Numbered from the stretch's first letter, positions 12,260 through 21,998 are shown. The stretch is DNA of 33,401 nucleotides from Ilumatobacteraceae bacterium (GCA_030728545.1 JANQZQ010000046.1:1-33401), one strand, 5' to 3'. Numbers and translations: made by a program. Notes: generated from the letters alone by a model not told the origin.

Positions 12260-13096
12260 ATGGCCATTCGTAAACGTCGCCCCACCAGCAGCGGTCGTCG
12301 CTTTCAGACGTCGTCTGACTTCTCCGAAATCACCAAGACGCGCCCTGAAAAGTCGCTCATCACTTCCAAGCCCGAGCGCGGTGGTCGTAACTCTGGTGGT
12401 CGCATCACTTCGCGTCACCGCGGTGGTGGTCACAAACAGCAGTACCGCATCATCGATTTCAAGCGCAGCAAAGACGAAGTGCGCGCCAAGGTTGCAGCCA
12501 TCGAGTACGACCCAAATCGCACGTGCCGCATCGCGCTGTTGCATTATCTAGACGGCACGAAGGCGTACATCTTGGCGCCGAAGGGTCTCGAAGTCGGCCA
12601 GCACATCGAAAGTGGTCAACGCGCCGACATCAAACCCGGCAATGCGTTGCCGTTGCGCTACGTGCCAGTCGGCACCGTCATTCACAACGTAGAGATGCGT
12701 CCCGGCCAAGGTGGGCGCATCGCTCGCTCGGCGGGCATGTCTGTGCAGTTGGTTGCCAAAGAAGGCGACTTCGCCACGTTGCGTATGCCAAGCACCGAAA
12801 TGCGTCGCGTGCCAATTGACTGTCGCGCCACCATTGGCGAAGTTGGCAATGCCGAGCACGAACTGGTGAAGATCGGTAAGGCCGGTCGAAATCGTTGGAA
12901 GGGTGTGCGTCCACAATCTCGTGGTGTGGTTATGAACCCTGTCGACCACCCACTCGGTGGTGGAGAAGGCAAGACCTCTGGTGGCCGTCCTGCGGTGTCG
13001 CCATGGGGCAAGCCCGAGCGTCGTACCCGCAAGAAGTCCAAGTCGTCGCAGCAATTCATCGTGCGTCGTCGTCGTTCAGGAAAGGCACGTAGTTAA
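12260..13096 (+). CDS. rplB: 50S ribosomal protein L2
   Basis: A 278-residue L2, one of the largest and most conserved ribosomal proteins. It is needed for subunit association and peptidyl transfer. The His of the HPLGGGEGK loop, residue 230 here and equivalent to Escherichia coli His229, is present. So is the basic C-terminal extension ending [10 protein letters not shown]. The N-terminus [17 protein letters not shown] is typical of actinobacteria. rpsS begins 3 bases after the stop. Confidence 0.98.
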   Translation: MAIRKRRPTSSGRRFQTSSDFSEITKTRPEKSLITSKPERGGRNSGGRITSRHRGGGHKQQYRIIDFKRSKDEVRAKVAAIEYDPNRTCRIALLHYLDGTKAYILAPKGLEVGQHIESGQRADIKPGNALPLRYVPVGTVIHNVEMRPGQGGRIARSAGMSVQLVAKEGDFATLRMPSTEMRRVPIDCRATIGEVGNAEHELVKIGKAGRNRWKGVRPQSRGVVMNPVDHPLGGGEGKTSGGRPAVSPWGKPERRTRKKSKSSQQFIVRRRRSGKARS

Positions 13097-13099
13097 TTC

Positions 13100-13417
13100 A
13101 TGGCACGCAGTCTGAAAAAAGGTCCCTTCGTTGACGAGCACTTGCTGAAGAAGCTCGACGCCATGAACGCCAGCGGTGATCGCAAGCCAATCAAGACGTG
13201 GTCACGTCGCTCGACCATCATCCCTGACATGGTGGGCCATACCTTTGCCGTGCACGACGGCCGCAAGCACGTGCCGGTGTACATCAGCGAGTCGATGGTG
13301 GGTCACAAGTTGGGCGAGTTCGCCAACACCCGCACCTTTAGGTCGCACGCCAGCCAAGAAAAGATGTCTGGCGCCGATACCCCAGCAGCAGCACCCGCCC
13401 CAGGAGCATCGTCGTGA
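13100..13417 (+). CDS. rpsS: 30S ribosomal protein S19
   Basis: A 105-residue S19, a head protein near the A-site finger. The conserved [16 protein letters not shown] start and the [16 protein letters not shown] block are present. After the usual end near residue 92 there is a short Ala/Pro-rich tail ([14 protein letters not shown]), an extension resembling the low-complexity additions on S11 in this window. The last bases overlap the GTG start of rplV by 4. Confidence 0.97.
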   Translation: MARSLKKGPFVDEHLLKKLDAMNASGDRKPIKTWSRRSTIIPDMVGHTFAVHDGRKHVPVYISESMVGHKLGEFANTRTFRSHASQEKMSGADTPAAAPAPGASS

Positions 13418-13998
13418 CCGGCCCCAAGCTCAACGAAGCAAACCGCGTCGCAGGCGCCCCAGGTGGCGTCAAAGCCCAATTGCGTTGGGTGCGCATGTCG
13501 GCATCCAAGTTTCGCCCAGTGCTCAATCAAGTGCGTGGTCTCGACGTTGTTTCAGCGCGCGAAGTGCTGAGCCTGCACAGCGTCGAAGCGGCCCGCATTC
13601 TGCAGAAGTTGCTCAAGTCGGCGGTTGCCAATGCATTGCACAACAATTCGCTCGACGAAGAGTCGCTCTACGTGAAGGCCTGCTTTGCTGATGAATCACC
13701 CACTATCAAGCGTTTCCGCACGCGCGCCAAGGGTCGCTCAAACATTCGTTTGCGCCGTGGCGCACACATCACCATCGTGGTTGACGCGTTCTCTGAGGCC
13801 GAGCAAAAGACCCGCGAGATGATCGAGGCTGCTGGTGGTCGCAGCGACAAAAATCAGCGTCGTCAACGCGTGGCAGCCAGCCAAGCGCGCGAGGCTGCAC
13901 AACAAGCCAACGAAGCCAAGAACGCAACTGTCGACGAGTCGTCGGATGCACCAAACACTGAGGGCGTTGATACGCCAAGCACCGAGGAGTCGAAGTAA
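13414..13998 (+). CDS. rplV: 50S ribosomal protein L22 with long acidic tail
   Basis: A 194-residue L22, longer than the usual 110-130. The core is recognisable from about residue 20 ([18 protein letters not shown]) to about 130, with the tunnel-loop segment [19 protein letters not shown] and HITIVV. The remaining 55 or so residues are Ala/Gln/Glu/Ser/Thr-rich, turn acidic toward the end and finish in DTPSTEESK; they look disordered. Actinobacterial L22 proteins often carry such tails. Start is GTG in a GTGA overlap with rpsS. The stop overlaps the ATG of rpsC by one base (TAATG). Confidence 0.96.
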   Translation: MTGPKLNEANRVAGAPGGVKAQLRWVRMSASKFRPVLNQVRGLDVVSAREVLSLHSVEAARILQKLLKSAVANALHNNSLDEESLYVKACFADESPTIKRFRTRAKGRSNIRLRRGAHITIVVDAFSEAEQKTREMIEAAGGRSDKNQRRQRVAASQAREAAQQANEAKNATVDESSDAPNTEGVDTPSTEESK

Positions 13999-14870
13999 TG
14001 GGCCAGAAGATCAATCCGTACGGCTTTCGCCTCGGCATTACCACCGACTGGAAGAGCAAGTGGTTCGCCAGCAAGAAGCAATATCGCCAGTACCTCACCG
14101 AGGACTGGAAAATTCGTGGCTACCTCATGACCCGTTTGGCCGATGCTGCCGTCAGTCGCGTCGACATCGAGCGCACGCTCGACAAGTTGCGCGTTGATAT
14201 TCACACGGCGCGCCCTGGCGTGGTTATCGGCAAAGCCGGGGCCAAGGCCAACGAGTTGCGCGAGCACCTTGCTGGCCTCACTGGCAATCACAAGATTCAG
14301 TTGAACATCAACGAAATCAAAGAATCAGAACTCGATGCGGCCCTGGTGGCCCAAGGCGTGGCTGACCAGTTGATCAACCGTGTCGCTTTCCGTCGCGCGA
14401 TGAAGCGCGCCGTGCAGAACGCCCAGAAGTCGGGCGCGCAAGGCATTCGAATCCAGTGTTCGGGTCGTCTCGGTGGTGCAGAAATGACCCGCCGCGAGTG
14501 GTATCGCGAAGGTCGCGTGCCATTGCACACACTGCGTGCCAACATCGATTACGGATTCCGCGAAGCCCTTACCTCGGCTGGTCGCGTCGGTATCAAAGTG
14601 TGGATCTACAAGGGCGAGATTTTGCCGTACTCCACCGAAGCCGCCGATCGCGCCTCGCGTGAAGCCCAAATGGTTGCCGGCGACACCCTCGCTACGGCAC
14701 CGCGTGCCCCGAGCGTCATCACGTCGGCTGGCCCGCGTGTTGGCGAAGAAGAAGTCAACCCGTTGATCAAAGATGCCGATCCCGAGCTCGAGCGTTTGTT
14801 GGCCGAAGAAGAAGAGATTCAGCGCCGTATCCATGATGCAGCCGAGACCCCGCACTTTAAGAAGGATTGA
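13998..14870 (+). CDS. rpsC: 30S ribosomal protein S3
   Basis: A 290-residue S3, part of the mRNA entry channel and helicase site. [22 protein letters not shown] opens the protein, the KH-domain loop [17 protein letters not shown] lies at about 75-91, and the S3 C-terminal domain contains [22 protein letters not shown]. The C-terminal 60-70 residues form an acidic/charged extension that is usual in actinobacteria compared with 233 residues in Escherichia coli. The start overlaps the rplV stop, and rplP follows 2 bases after the stop. Confidence 0.98.
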   Translation: MGQKINPYGFRLGITTDWKSKWFASKKQYRQYLTEDWKIRGYLMTRLADAAVSRVDIERTLDKLRVDIHTARPGVVIGKAGAKANELREHLAGLTGNHKIQLNINEIKESELDAALVAQGVADQLINRVAFRRAMKRAVQNAQKSGAQGIRIQCSGRLGGAEMTRREWYREGRVPLHTLRANIDYGFREALTSAGRVGIKVWIYKGEILPYSTEAADRASREAQMVAGDTLATAPRAPSVITSAGPRVGEEEVNPLIKDADPELERLLAEEEEIQRRIHDAAETPHFKKD

Positions 14871-14872
14871 TC

Positions 14873-15289
14873 ATGTTGCAGCCAAAAAAGGTAAAGCACC
14901 GCAAGCACCATCGCGGGCGCATGAAGGGCAACTCCAAGGGAGCCAGCGAATTGGCTTTCGGTGAGTACGGCATTCAAGCCCTTGAATCGGGTTGGATTAC
15001 GTCTCGCCAAATTGAGGCGGCTCGTATCGCAATGACTCGTCACATCAAGCGTGGCGGCAAGGTTTGGATCAACGTGTTTCCTGATAAGTCAGTGACCAAA
15101 AAGCCAGCTGAAACCCGCATGGGTTCGGGTAAAGGCAACCCCGAATTGTGGGTAGCAGTCGTGAAGCCAGGTCGCGTCTTGTTCGAACTGTCGTATCCAA
15201 CTTCTGATGTCGCCACGCAGGCTCTCAGCCGAGCAGTGCAAAAACTGCCAATCAAGTGCCGCATTATTCACCGCGAGGAAGGCATTTAG
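14873..15289 (+). CDS. rplP: 50S ribosomal protein L16
   Basis: A 138-residue L16, which helps position A-site tRNA in the large subunit. The ATG at 14873 gives [19 protein letters not shown], the family N-terminus, and has AAGGA 6 bases upstream; an in-frame TTG two codons earlier is not needed. The [20 protein letters not shown] block is present. rpmC starts 2 bases after the stop. Confidence 0.97.
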   Translation: MLQPKKVKHRKHHRGRMKGNSKGASELAFGEYGIQALESGWITSRQIEAARIAMTRHIKRGGKVWINVFPDKSVTKKPAETRMGSGKGNPELWVAVVKPGRVLFELSYPTSDVATQALSRAVQKLPIKCRIIHREEGI

Positions 15290-15291
15290 TC

Positions 15292-15540
15292 ATGGCTGAA
15301 AAGTACGGCAAACCACAAACCGAACTCAACGAGTTGGACATTGCTTCACTCGTCGAAGAGTTGAACAACGCCAAGCAAGATGCGCTCGACTCACGTTTCA
15401 AGCTGGCCACCGGTCAGCTCACCGACACCGCGCGCATCGGCAAGATTCGCCGACAAATCGCCCGTATCAACCTTGTTCTTCGCCGTCGCGAGATCGAGGC
15501 TGCTGAGGCAGCGAGCACCACGAAAGCGAGTCGCAAATGA
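15292..15540 (+). CDS. rpmC: 50S ribosomal protein L29
   Basis: An 82-residue L29, a two-helix protein at the tunnel exit next to L23. The start ATG at 15292 follows GAGGAAGG and gives [18 protein letters not shown] longer in-frame reading from 15256 would lie wholly inside rplP and is not used. The conserved segment [20 protein letters not shown] and the [12 protein letters not shown] helix are visible. Its stop overlaps the rpsQ start by 4 bases (ATGA). Confidence 0.95.
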   Translation: MAEKYGKPQTELNELDIASLVEELNNAKQDALDSRFKLATGQLTDTARIGKIRRQIARINLVLRRREIEAAEAASTTKASRK

Positions 15541-15803
15541 CCGAAACCAATATTCGTAGCAATCGCAAGACTCGTGAGGGTCTCGTGGTATCGAGCAAGA
15601 TGAACAAGACCATCGTCATTGCAATCGTTGAGCGTGTGCGTCACCCCAAGTACGACAAGTTCGTTACGCGTACGAAGAAGCTGTATGCCCATGACGAAGC
15701 CAACGACGCCAAAATTGGCGACAAGGTGCGCGTGGTCGAGACTCGACCACTGAGCAAGCTGAAGCGCTGGCGCGTGGTTGAGATTCTGGAGCGTGCAAAA
15801 TGA
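15537..15803 (+). CDS. rpsQ: 30S ribosomal protein S17
   Basis: An 88-residue S17, an OB-fold primary binder of the 16S 5' domain. The conserved core reads [16 protein letters not shown], then [21 protein letters not shown] and [19 protein letters not shown]. It starts in an ATGA overlap with rpmC and ends in another ATGA overlap with rplN, so all three are probably translationally coupled. Confidence 0.97.
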   Translation: MTETNIRSNRKTREGLVVSSKMNKTIVIAIVERVRHPKYDKFVTRTKKLYAHDEANDAKIGDKVRVVETRPLSKLKRWRVVEILERAK

Positions 15804-16168
15804 TTCAGCAAGAAAGTCGACTCAAGGTCGCCGACAACAGTGGCGCTCGCGAAGTGCTCGTCATCAAGGTGCTTGGTGGCACCCGCCGTCGTTACGCATC
15901 GATTGGTGATGTGTTCATCGCTACGGTCAAAGACGCCATTCCAGGTGCCGGTGTGAAAAAGGGTGAAGTCGTTCGCTGCGTGGTGGTGCGTGTATCCAAA
16001 GAAAAGCGCCGTCCCGATGGCAGCTACATCCGCTTTGACGAAAACGCCGCAGTGCTGATTAAAGAAGACCTCACCCCGCGTGGTACCCGTATTTTCGGCC
16101 CAGTCGGTCGTGAGTTGCGTGACAAAAAGTTCATGCGCATTGTTTCGCTAGCCCCGGAGGTGTTGTAA
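15800..16168 (+). CDS. rplN: 50S ribosomal protein L14
   Basis: A 122-residue L14, exactly the usual length. It sits at the subunit interface, forms a bridge to the 30S and is the docking site of the silencing factor Rsf[20 protein letters not shown] opens it and the [20 protein letters not shown] and [20 protein letters not shown] stretches are intact. The start overlaps rpsQ by 4 bases; rplX begins 2 bases after the stop with GGAGG upstream. Confidence 0.98.
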   Translation: MIQQESRLKVADNSGAREVLVIKVLGGTRRRYASIGDVFIATVKDAIPGAGVKKGEVVRCVVVRVSKEKRRPDGSYIRFDENAAVLIKEDLTPRGTRIFGPVGRELRDKKFMRIVSLAPEVL

Positions 16169-16170
16169 CC

Positions 16171-16473
16171 ATGAAACTTCGTAAAGGTGACACCGTGGTC
16201 GTCATTAACGGTAAAGACAAAGGCAAAGAGGGCGAGATTAAACAGGTCATGCCCGATGCCAACAAAGTCGTCGTGATCGGCGTGAATATCGCCAAGCGCC
16301 ACACCATTCGTCGCAACGAAAAGCAACAGAGCGAAATCAAAGAAATCGAAATGCCCATCGCTGCTTCCAACGTGATGTTGGTGCACAAGGGCAAAGTCAC
16401 GCGTATCGGCTTCAAAACCGACGCCAAGGGCAACAAGGTGCGTATCGCGCGCCGTACAGGAGACGAAGTCTGA
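16171..16473 (+). CDS. rplX: 50S ribosomal protein L24
   Basis: A 100-residue L24, an assembly-initiating protein with an N-terminal KOW motif ([20 protein letters not shown]). The rest is the usual VNIAKRHT and basic C-terminal region. CCCCGGAGG lies upstream inside the end of rplN. The stop overlaps the rplE start by one base (TGATG). Confidence 0.97.
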   Translation: MKLRKGDTVVVINGKDKGKEGEIKQVMPDANKVVVIGVNIAKRHTIRRNEKQQSEIKEIEMPIAASNVMLVHKGKVTRIGFKTDAKGNKVRIARRTGDEV

Positions 16474-17102
16474 TGACGACTACCACTTACGTTCCGCGCT
16501 TGAAGACGCATTACCGCGATGTGGTGCGCGCTGATCTCATGGCCCAACTCGGTGTAACCAACCCGATGCAGGTGCCAACGATGGAAAAAATCGTGATCAA
16601 CATGGGTGTTGGTCGGGCAACTCAACAGGCGTCATTGCTCGACAGTGCCGTCGCTGACCTCACCGCCATCAGCGGCCAGAAGCCAATCGTGACCAAGTCA
16701 CGCATCGCCATTGCCGCGTTCAAATTGCGCGAAGATCAAGCAATCGGCACCAAGGTCACCTTGCGTGGTGACCGCATGTGGGAGTTCTTTGATCGCTTGC
16801 TTTCGGTGGCGATTCCGCGTATCCGCGACTTCCGTGGCTTGCCCGGTCGCTCGTGGGATGGCCACGGCAACTACACGTTCGGTCTTACCGAACAGTTGGT
16901 GTTCCTCGAAATCAACTACGACCGTGTTGATGTGCCCCGCGGCATGGATATCACGATTGTTACGTCGGCCAACGATGACTTGACCGGCAAGGCACTGCTC
17001 GACGCGTTTGGCTTCCCGTTCCGCAAGGGCGAGATGCCAGCCTCGACGAAGCGTTCCAAGAAACAAACCAAAAAGAAGTCAGCCGCTCAAGGCAATTCCT
17101 AA
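16473..17102 (+). CDS. rplE: 50S ribosomal protein L5
   Basis: A 209-residue L5, which binds 5S rRNA and contacts P-site tRNA. The core includes [33 protein letters not shown] and [20 protein letters not shown], ending near residue 188. The last 20 or so residues are a Lys/Ser-rich basic tail ([14 protein letters not shown]) that goes past the usual 180-residue end. The ATG overlaps the rplX stop. The 45-base gap to rpsN is one of the longer ones inside the cluster. Confidence 0.97.
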   Translation: MTTTTYVPRLKTHYRDVVRADLMAQLGVTNPMQVPTMEKIVINMGVGRATQQASLLDSAVADLTAISGQKPIVTKSRIAIAAFKLREDQAIGTKVTLRGDRMWEFFDRLLSVAIPRIRDFRGLPGRSWDGHGNYTFGLTEQLVFLEINYDRVDVPRGMDITIVTSANDDLTGKALLDAFGFPFRKGEMPASTKRSKKQTKKKSAAQGNS

Positions 17103-17147
17103 CCACCTCTCGTAGACACCCAGCAGACACAGAAAGATTCAGCACCA

Positions 17148-17333
17148 ATGGCCAAAAAGTCACTCCGCAATAAAGCAGCCGCGACACCGAAGTTCAAGGT
17201 TCGCGCGTACACACGCTGTCAGCGTTGTGGGCGCGCGCGTGCCGTGTACCGCAAATTTGGTCTGTGTCGCATCTGCCTGCGCGAACTCGCGCATGCTGGT
17301 GAAGTTCCCGGGTTGCGAAAGTCGAGCTGGTAG
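17148..17333 (+). CDS. rpsN: 30S ribosomal protein S14, zinc-binding type
   Basis: A 61-residue S14 of the short, zinc-containing type (type Z). Four Cys form the ribbon: Cys24, Cys27, Cys40 and Cys43 in two CxxC pairs. The C-terminal [11 protein letters not shown] is the standard ending. Many actinobacteria also have a long zinc-free copy elsewhere that is induced by zinc limitation under Zur; none is in this window. rpsH follows after 5 bases. Confidence 0.97.
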   Translation: MAKKSLRNKAAATPKFKVRAYTRCQRCGRARAVYRKFGLCRICLRELAHAGEVPGLRKSSW

Positions 17334-17338
17334 GCGCC

Positions 17339-17740
17339 ATGATCACTGACCCAATTTCCGACATGCTCACCCGTATTCGCAATGCGAATGTGGCAATGCG
17401 CGACGAAGTGCTTATGCCGTCGTCCAAGCAGAAGATCGCACTTGCCGAGATTCTGAAAAAAGAGGGCTACATCTCCGATTTTGCAATCGGTGCAGGTGAA
17501 ACCGAGGCTCACAAGACTCTGAAAATTCAGATGAAGTACTCCGACGACCGTCGGCGCACCATCATGGGTATCAAGCGCGTGTCTACACCAGGCTTGCGCA
17601 TTTATCGTCGCGCCACCGATGTTCCCCGCGTTCTGGGTGGTCTCGGTGTTGCAGTTCTGTCAACTAGTCACGGGCTCATGACCGACCGCGAAGCGCGCAA
17701 GCGCAACGTTGGTGGCGAAGTCATGTGTTACGTCTGGTGA
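17339..17740 (+). CDS. rpsH: 30S ribosomal protein S8
   Basis: A 133-residue S8, a primary binder of the central domain of 16S rRNA and the autogenous repressor of the spc operon in Escherichia coli. It starts [17 protein letters not shown] and ends with the conserved [20 protein letters not shown] and GGEVMCYVW. Standard length, no unusual residues. rplF follows after 13 bases with a GGGGAG ribosome-binding sequence. Confidence 0.98.
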   Translation: MITDPISDMLTRIRNANVAMRDEVLMPSSKQKIALAEILKKEGYISDFAIGAGETEAHKTLKIQMKYSDDRRRTIMGIKRVSTPGLRIYRRATDVPRVLGGLGVAVLSTSHGLMTDREARKRNVGGEVMCYVW

Positions 17741-17753
17741 TTGGGGAGCACAC

Positions 17754-18296
17754 ATGTCACGCGTAGGAAAAGCAGAAATCGTCATTCCACAAGGAGTGGA
17801 CGTAACCATCTCTGGTGCGACCATCACGGTGAAGGGCAGCAAAGGTTCGCTCGTTCGCGTGCTGCCTCTTGGCATCTCGGTGAAAAAAGTCGAGGCCACA
17901 CTCGTTGTCGAGCGAGCATCCGAGGATCGCGCAGTGCGTTCGAGCCACGGCATGATTCGCGCCATGATCAACAACATGGTCAACGGTGTAACCCAGGGTT
18001 TTGCCAAGGAACTTGAAATCATCGGCGTGGGTTATCGCGCCGTAGCCAAGGGCCAAGACAAGCTCGAGTTGGCGCTCGGCTTTTCGCACCCGGTTCCGTA
18101 TGCCGCGCCGCAAGGTGTCACGTTCGAAGTTCCGCAACCCACTCGCATCATCGTGAAGGGCATTGACAAAGAACTTGTCGGCCAGGTGGCTGCCGAAATT
18201 CGTTCATTCCGTTCGCCCGAGCCGTACAAGGGCAAGGGTGTTCGTTACCTCAACGAGCGCGTGTTGCGCAAAGCCGGCAAGACAGGCAAGAAGTAG
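17754..18296 (+). CDS. rplF: 50S ribosomal protein L6
   Basis: A 180-residue L6, two repeated RNA-binding domains near the factor-binding site of the large subunit. The start ATG at 17754 gives [19 protein letters not shown]. An in-frame codon 45 bases earlier lies inside rpsH and would add residues absent from the family. The C-terminal domain holds [18 protein letters not shown] and RKAGKTGKK. The GGGGAG upstream supports the chosen start. Confidence 0.97.
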   Translation: MSRVGKAEIVIPQGVDVTISGATITVKGSKGSLVRVLPLGISVKKVEATLVVERASEDRAVRSSHGMIRAMINNMVNGVTQGFAKELEIIGVGYRAVAKGQDKLELALGFSHPVPYAAPQGVTFEVPQPTRIIVKGIDKELVGQVAAEIRSFRSPEPYKGKGVRYLNERVLRKAGKTGKK

Positions 18297-18304
18297 GAGC
18301 ACAG

Positions 18305-18673
18305 ATGACCACCACCGCCCAAAAACGCCACGAACTGCGCATTCGACGTCACCGTCGCGTGCGCAAGAAGGTGCACGGCACCGCGACACGACCACGCTTG
18401 GCGATCTATCGCAGCAACAAACATCTCACCGCGCAGGTCATCGACGACGATGCCGGCCGCACCCTGGCGTCGGCATCAACACTCGAAGCCGATTTCCGCA
18501 AGCAGCAGCCAGGTGGCAACGTCGCCGCTGCAACTGCTGTTGGCGCACTAGTTGCCGAACGCGCCAAGCAAGCTGGTATTTCAGCAGTGGTGTTTGATCG
18601 CGGCGGCTTCCTCTACCACGGCCGCGTTGCGGCAATTGCCGAAGCGGCTCGCGCCGCAGGATTGGAGTTCTAA
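18305..18673 (+). CDS. rplR: 50S ribosomal protein L18
   Basis: A 122-residue L18, which anchors 5S rRNA in the central protuberance. [18 protein letters not shown] and [20 protein letters not shown] mark the N-terminal half; the C-terminal half has [26 protein letters not shown] lies upstream of the ATG. The stop overlaps the rpsE ATG by one base (TAATG). Confidence 0.97.
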   Translation: MTTTAQKRHELRIRRHRRVRKKVHGTATRPRLAIYRSNKHLTAQVIDDDAGRTLASASTLEADFRKQQPGGNVAAATAVGALVAERAKQAGISAVVFDRGGFLYHGRVAAIAEAARAAGLEF

Positions 18674-19302
18674 TGACTGACGTACAGCAACCCGAGGCAG
18701 CCGGCAACCGCGACCGTCGTGAGCGTCGACCACGCGAACGCCGTGAGCCACGCCCCGAGGCAAAGCCAGGCGAATTCGGTGAGTCTCGCGTAGTGCATGT
18801 CAACCGTGTTGCCAAGGTGGTGAAGGGCGGTCGTCGCTTCCAGTTTGCTGCCATCGTCGTAATCGGTGACAAGGCTGGCCGTGTCGGTTTGGGTTATGGC
18901 AAGGCTCGTGAAGTGCCACTCGCAATTCAAAAAGGCACCGAAGACGCCAAACGCAACGTATTTCACGTCGCGCTCGCTGGCCCCACCATCACCCATGCCA
19001 TCGAAGGCATCAATGGTGCTGCTCGCGTGATGTTGAAGCCTGCTGCTCCGGGTACCGGCGTAATCGCTGGTGGCGCTGCTCGAATCATCCTCGAAGAAGC
19101 GGGCATTAAAGACGTTTTGGCCAAGTCGATGGGTTCTTCGAACTCCATCAACGTTGCTCGCGCCACCATCAATGGTTTGCGTTCACTCTTGCGCCCCGAT
19201 GACGTGGCCAAGCGACGTGGTCTGCCCGAAGAAGAGTTCGTACCACGTGGCTTGTTGCGCGCGTATAACGAAACCAAAAAATCGCGAACACAAGGCCGCT
19301 AG
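18673..19302 (+). CDS. rpsE: 30S ribosomal protein S5
   Basis: A 209-residue S5, which acts in decoding accuracy and mRNA entry. The first 35-40 residues form an Arg/Glu/Pro-rich extension typical of actinobacteria, then the double-stranded-RNA-binding-like domain follows ([36 protein letters not shown]). The spectinomycin loop (VAKVVKGGR) has no deletion. The second domain includes [18 protein letters not shown]. It overlaps rplR by one base. Confidence 0.97.
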   Translation: MTDVQQPEAAGNRDRRERRPRERREPRPEAKPGEFGESRVVHVNRVAKVVKGGRRFQFAAIVVIGDKAGRVGLGYGKAREVPLAIQKGTEDAKRNVFHVALAGPTITHAIEGINGAARVMLKPAAPGTGVIAGGAARIILEEAGIKDVLAKSMGSSNSINVARATINGLRSLLRPDDVAKRRGLPEEEFVPRGLLRAYNETKKSRTQGR

Positions 19303-19310
19303 GAGACCTC

Positions 19311-19511
19311 ATGGCTGAAAAGACAATCACCGTTCGTCAAAAGCGTTCGTACATCGCTTGCATGCCCAAAACCCGTGGCACGCTGCGCGCCTTGGGCTTG
19401 CGCAAAATTGGCGATACCAACGTGTTGCCTGATCGCCCAGAAATCAGGGGCATGATCGCGCGCGTTCCGCACCTTATTGAAATCATCGTTAGCGACAAGA
19501 AAGGCAGCTGA
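19311..19511 (+). CDS. rpmD: 50S ribosomal protein L30
   Basis: A 66-residue L30, a small protein of the large subunit absent from some bacterial phyla but kept in actinobacteria. [20 protein letters not shown] and the [20 protein letters not shown] stretch define it. The ATG follows AGGAG by 7 bases. rplO starts 2 bases after the stop. Confidence 0.95.
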   Translation: MAEKTITVRQKRSYIACMPKTRGTLRALGLRKIGDTNVLPDRPEIRGMIARVPHLIEIIVSDKKGS

Positions 19512-19513
19512 TC

Positions 19514-20002
19514 ATGCGTGTAGACCAAGTCGGACCAAAACACGGAGCCCGTAAGTCGCGCAAGCGCGTCGGTCGTGGTATCGGTGGTAAGGGCGGCAAG
19601 ACCGCCGGTCGTGGTACCAAAGGTCAGTACGCCCGCAACACCGTGGCTCGCGGCTTTGAAGGTGGACAGATGCCACTCAAGCAGCGCGTGCCAAAGTTGA
19701 AGGGTTTCAACAACCCATTCCGCGTCGAATATCAAGCCATCAATCTCGACACACTCGAGGCAATGGGCGTGAGTGACATCTCGGCAGCACTGCTCATTGA
19801 AAAGGGTTTGATCAGCAAAGGCAACATGGTGAAGGTGCTCGGTCGTGGAAAAATCGGCAAGGCCTTGACCTTGTCGGTGCACGCCATCTCGACATCGGCC
19901 CAAGAGGCCATTACGGCTGCTGGGGGCACGATTACCATCCTGCCCAAGCCATTCCGTGGTGTTCGTCCGCCAGCCCGTGGCAGCCAGTACACCAACCGCT
20001 AG
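19514..20002 (+). CDS. rplO: 50S ribosomal protein L15
   Basis: A 162-residue L15, a late-assembly protein with a long N-terminal arm threading into 23S rRNA. The arm is seen as GARKSRKRVGRGIGGKGGKT followed by GRGTKGQYARN, and the globular part has GGQMPLKQRVPKLKGFNNPF. It precedes secY, the normal end of the spc operon. Confidence 0.97.
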   Translation: MRVDQVGPKHGARKSRKRVGRGIGGKGGKTAGRGTKGQYARNTVARGFEGGQMPLKQRVPKLKGFNNPFRVEYQAINLDTLEAMGVSDISAALLIEKGLISKGNMVKVLGRGKIGKALTLSVHAISTSAQEAITAAGGTITILPKPFRGVRPPARGSQYTNR

Positions 20003-20032
20003 TTTTCGCTTACCTAGAAGCAAAGCAGGACG

Positions 20033-21352
20033 ATGTTCTCCAAGATCAAGAGTCTTTTCACCGTTGCCGATTTGCGCAACAAGGTGCTGTTCACGCTCTT
20101 CATCTTCGCTGTGTACCGAATCGGTGTATCGCTTCGTGCTCCGGGGGTTGACGCCCAAGCAATCAGCCAGCTGCGCGAAGCGTCAGAGTCGCAGGGTGCA
20201 CTCGGGTTCTTGAACCTGTTTTCTGGTGGTGCCTTCGGCAGCTTCTCGATCTTCGCCCTCGGTGTCATGCCGTACATCACGGCGAGCATCATCATGCAGG
20301 TGCTCACGGTGGTCATCCCCAAGCTCGAGCAGTGGCAGCAAGAAGGCGCCACGGGTCAACGCAAGATCACGCAGTGGACTCGTTACGTTGCAGTCGCAAT
20401 CGCCACGTTGCAGGGTGCTGGCCTGACCTTCATTTTTGGTCAGGGCAATGGCTCGGCATTCTTTGGCGCCGCAGCAACCGTGCCCGACGTGGTGTTGCTT
20501 GATCCGTTCATGCCGCGCGCGTTGTTGGTGATTCCGTCGTTGGTGGCGGGCACCGTCATGATCATGTGGATGGGTGAATTGATCAGCCAGCGCGGCATCG
20601 GCAACGGCATGTCGATGATGATTTTCGCCTCCATTGTGAGTGATTTGCCCTACGGCTACTACTCATTGCTGCAAAGCAAAAAGACAGTCGTGTTCGTGGT
20701 GCTGGTGGGTGTCACCTTGTTGATTTTGGCGGCCGTGGTGCGAGTCGAGCTCGGCCAGCGTCGCATCCCGGTGCAGTTTGCCAAGCGCGTGGTTGGACGT
20801 CGCCAGTTCGGCGGCCAGAGCACCTACATCCCACTCAAGGTCAACCAGTCGGGTGTGATTCCGATTATTTTCGCTTCGTCGGTGTTGTTGTTGCCCGTGT
20901 TGTTGTCCAACATGTTGGGCAGTGCAGAGGGCTGGCGTGGGGCAGTGGCCCGCTTCGTTGATCGCTATTTGATCAACAGCCAAAACTTGTTGTACATCAC
21001 CATCTTTTTTGGAATGATTATTGCGTTCGCCTACTTCTATAACTCGATTGCCTTTGATCCGATTCGCCAAGCCGACCAGTTGCGCAAGCAGGGCGGTTTC
21101 ATCCCGGGAATCCGTCCAGGTCAACAGACCGAGGCATTTCTCGGCAAGACGGTCAATCGCATCACGCTGCCAGGTGCACTCTTTGTGGCGTTCATCGCCA
21201 TCACGCCCTACATCATCTTGTGGGTTGGCGATGTGCAGAGCTTCCCATTCGCTGGCACGACTGTGCTTATTGCAGTGGGTGTCGCCCTTGAACTCATGCG
21301 TCAGATCGATAGCCAGCTGATGCAACGCGACTATCAGGGTTTCCTGAAGTGA
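20033..21352 (+). CDS. secY: preprotein translocase subunit SecY
   Basis: A 439-residue integral membrane protein, the channel of the Sec translocon. Ten hydrophobic segments are expected and can be followed, beginning at about 19-37 (VLFTLFIFAVYRIGV). The plug region contains FSGGAFGSFSIFALGVMPYI with ITASIIMQ, and the cytosolic loops hold the conserved RKITQWTRY and GQRRIPVQFAKR segments that touch SecA and the ribosome. FNPIRQAD appears here as FDPIRQAD. AGGACG precedes the ATG. The stop overlaps the GTG start of adk (GTGA), a coupling common in this operon. Confidence 0.98.
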   Translation: MFSKIKSLFTVADLRNKVLFTLFIFAVYRIGVSLRAPGVDAQAISQLREASESQGALGFLNLFSGGAFGSFSIFALGVMPYITASIIMQVLTVVIPKLEQWQQEGATGQRKITQWTRYVAVAIATLQGAGLTFIFGQGNGSAFFGAAATVPDVVLLDPFMPRALLVIPSLVAGTVMIMWMGELISQRGIGNGMSMMIFASIVSDLPYGYYSLLQSKKTVVFVVLVGVTLLILAAVVRVELGQRRIPVQFAKRVVGRRQFGGQSTYIPLKVNQSGVIPIIFASSVLLLPVLLSNMLGSAEGWRGAVARFVDRYLINSQNLLYITIFFGMIIAFAYFYNSIAFDPIRQADQLRKQGGFIPGIRPGQQTEAFLGKTVNRITLPGALFVAFIAITPYIILWVGDVQSFPFAGTTVLIAVGVALELMRQIDSQLMQRDYQGFLK

Positions 21353-21960
21353 CGCTTCGGCTGGTCCTACTTGGCCGGCAAGGTTCGGGTAAAGGAACGC
21401 AAGGTGCCCGCCTCGCGACCCACTACGGAATTGCTCACATCAGCACCGGTGAAATGTTGCGCAACGCCATCCGTAACGCCACACCATTGGGCAAGGTGGT
21501 CAAACAGGTGCTTGACGAAGGTCGACTTGTCGATGACGAATTAATGGAGAGCCTGGTGCAAGGGCGTCTCGGCGAAACCGATGCGCGAACCCGGGGATAC
21601 TTACTCGACGGCTTTCCCCGCACATTGCCCCAAGCCCAGGCACTTGATGACATCGCTCGGGTGCGCCCGATCAACATTGTGGTCGACCTCGAGGTGCCCC
21701 GCGAGCTGGTGATTGAGCGCTTGAACGCACGCCGTGAGGCCGAACAGCGCACCGATGACTCGCCCGAGGCAGTGGAGCAGCGATTGGCCCTCTATGAAGA
21801 GCAAACCGCGCCGTTGATTGCCCACTATCGCAGCCAAGGTGTCTTGGCAGTAGTGGATGGCGTGGGCTCACCAGACGAGGTCTTTGGCCGCTTACTTGCC
21901 GCCATTGTTGCCACCACCGGCTTGAGCGGCCCGGGTGGTGACGGGCTTGCATCCCGATAG
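21349..21960 (+). CDS. adk: adenylate kinase
   Basis: A 203-residue enzyme converting ATP and AMP to two ADP. The P-loop GRQGSGKGT covers residues 9-17, the AMP-binding helix contains HISTGEMLRNAI and the DGFPRT motif is present. Between the NMP and C-terminal parts the lid is short (RREAEQRTDDSPEAVEQRL), without the zinc or His/Ser/Asp lid of long-form enzymes. Mycobacterial adenylate kinase is likewise short-lidded. The start is GTG in a 4-base overlap with secY. The usual neighbour map (methionine aminopeptidase) is not found downstream; infA follows instead. Confidence 0.97.
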   Translation: MTLRLVLLGRQGSGKGTQGARLATHYGIAHISTGEMLRNAIRNATPLGKVVKQVLDEGRLVDDELMESLVQGRLGETDARTRGYLLDGFPRTLPQAQALDDIARVRPINIVVDLEVPRELVIERLNARREAEQRTDDSPEAVEQRLALYEEQTAPLIAHYRSQGVLAVVDGVGSPDEVFGRLLAAIVATTGLSGPGGDGLASR

Positions 21961-21985
21961 TGTCTTGAGTCGCCCTGCGGGGCCC

Positions 21986-21992
21986 GAAGGAG
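21986..21992 (+). promoter_or_regulatory. ribosome-binding site that fixes the infA start
   Basis: GAAGGAG is a strong match to the anti-Shine-Dalgarno sequence and ends 6 bases before the CTG at 21999. No ATG, GTG or TTG lies in the infA frame between the in-frame stop at 21966-21968 and that point. The small hairpin GCCC-TGCG-GGGC at 21972-21983 lies just upstream. Confidence 0.75.
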
Positions 21993-21998
21993 TCAGTT

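Noticed and set aside
21640-21760. Short lid of adenylate kinase as an anomaly
   Set aside because: Short-lid adenylate kinases are normal in actinobacteria such as mycobacteria.
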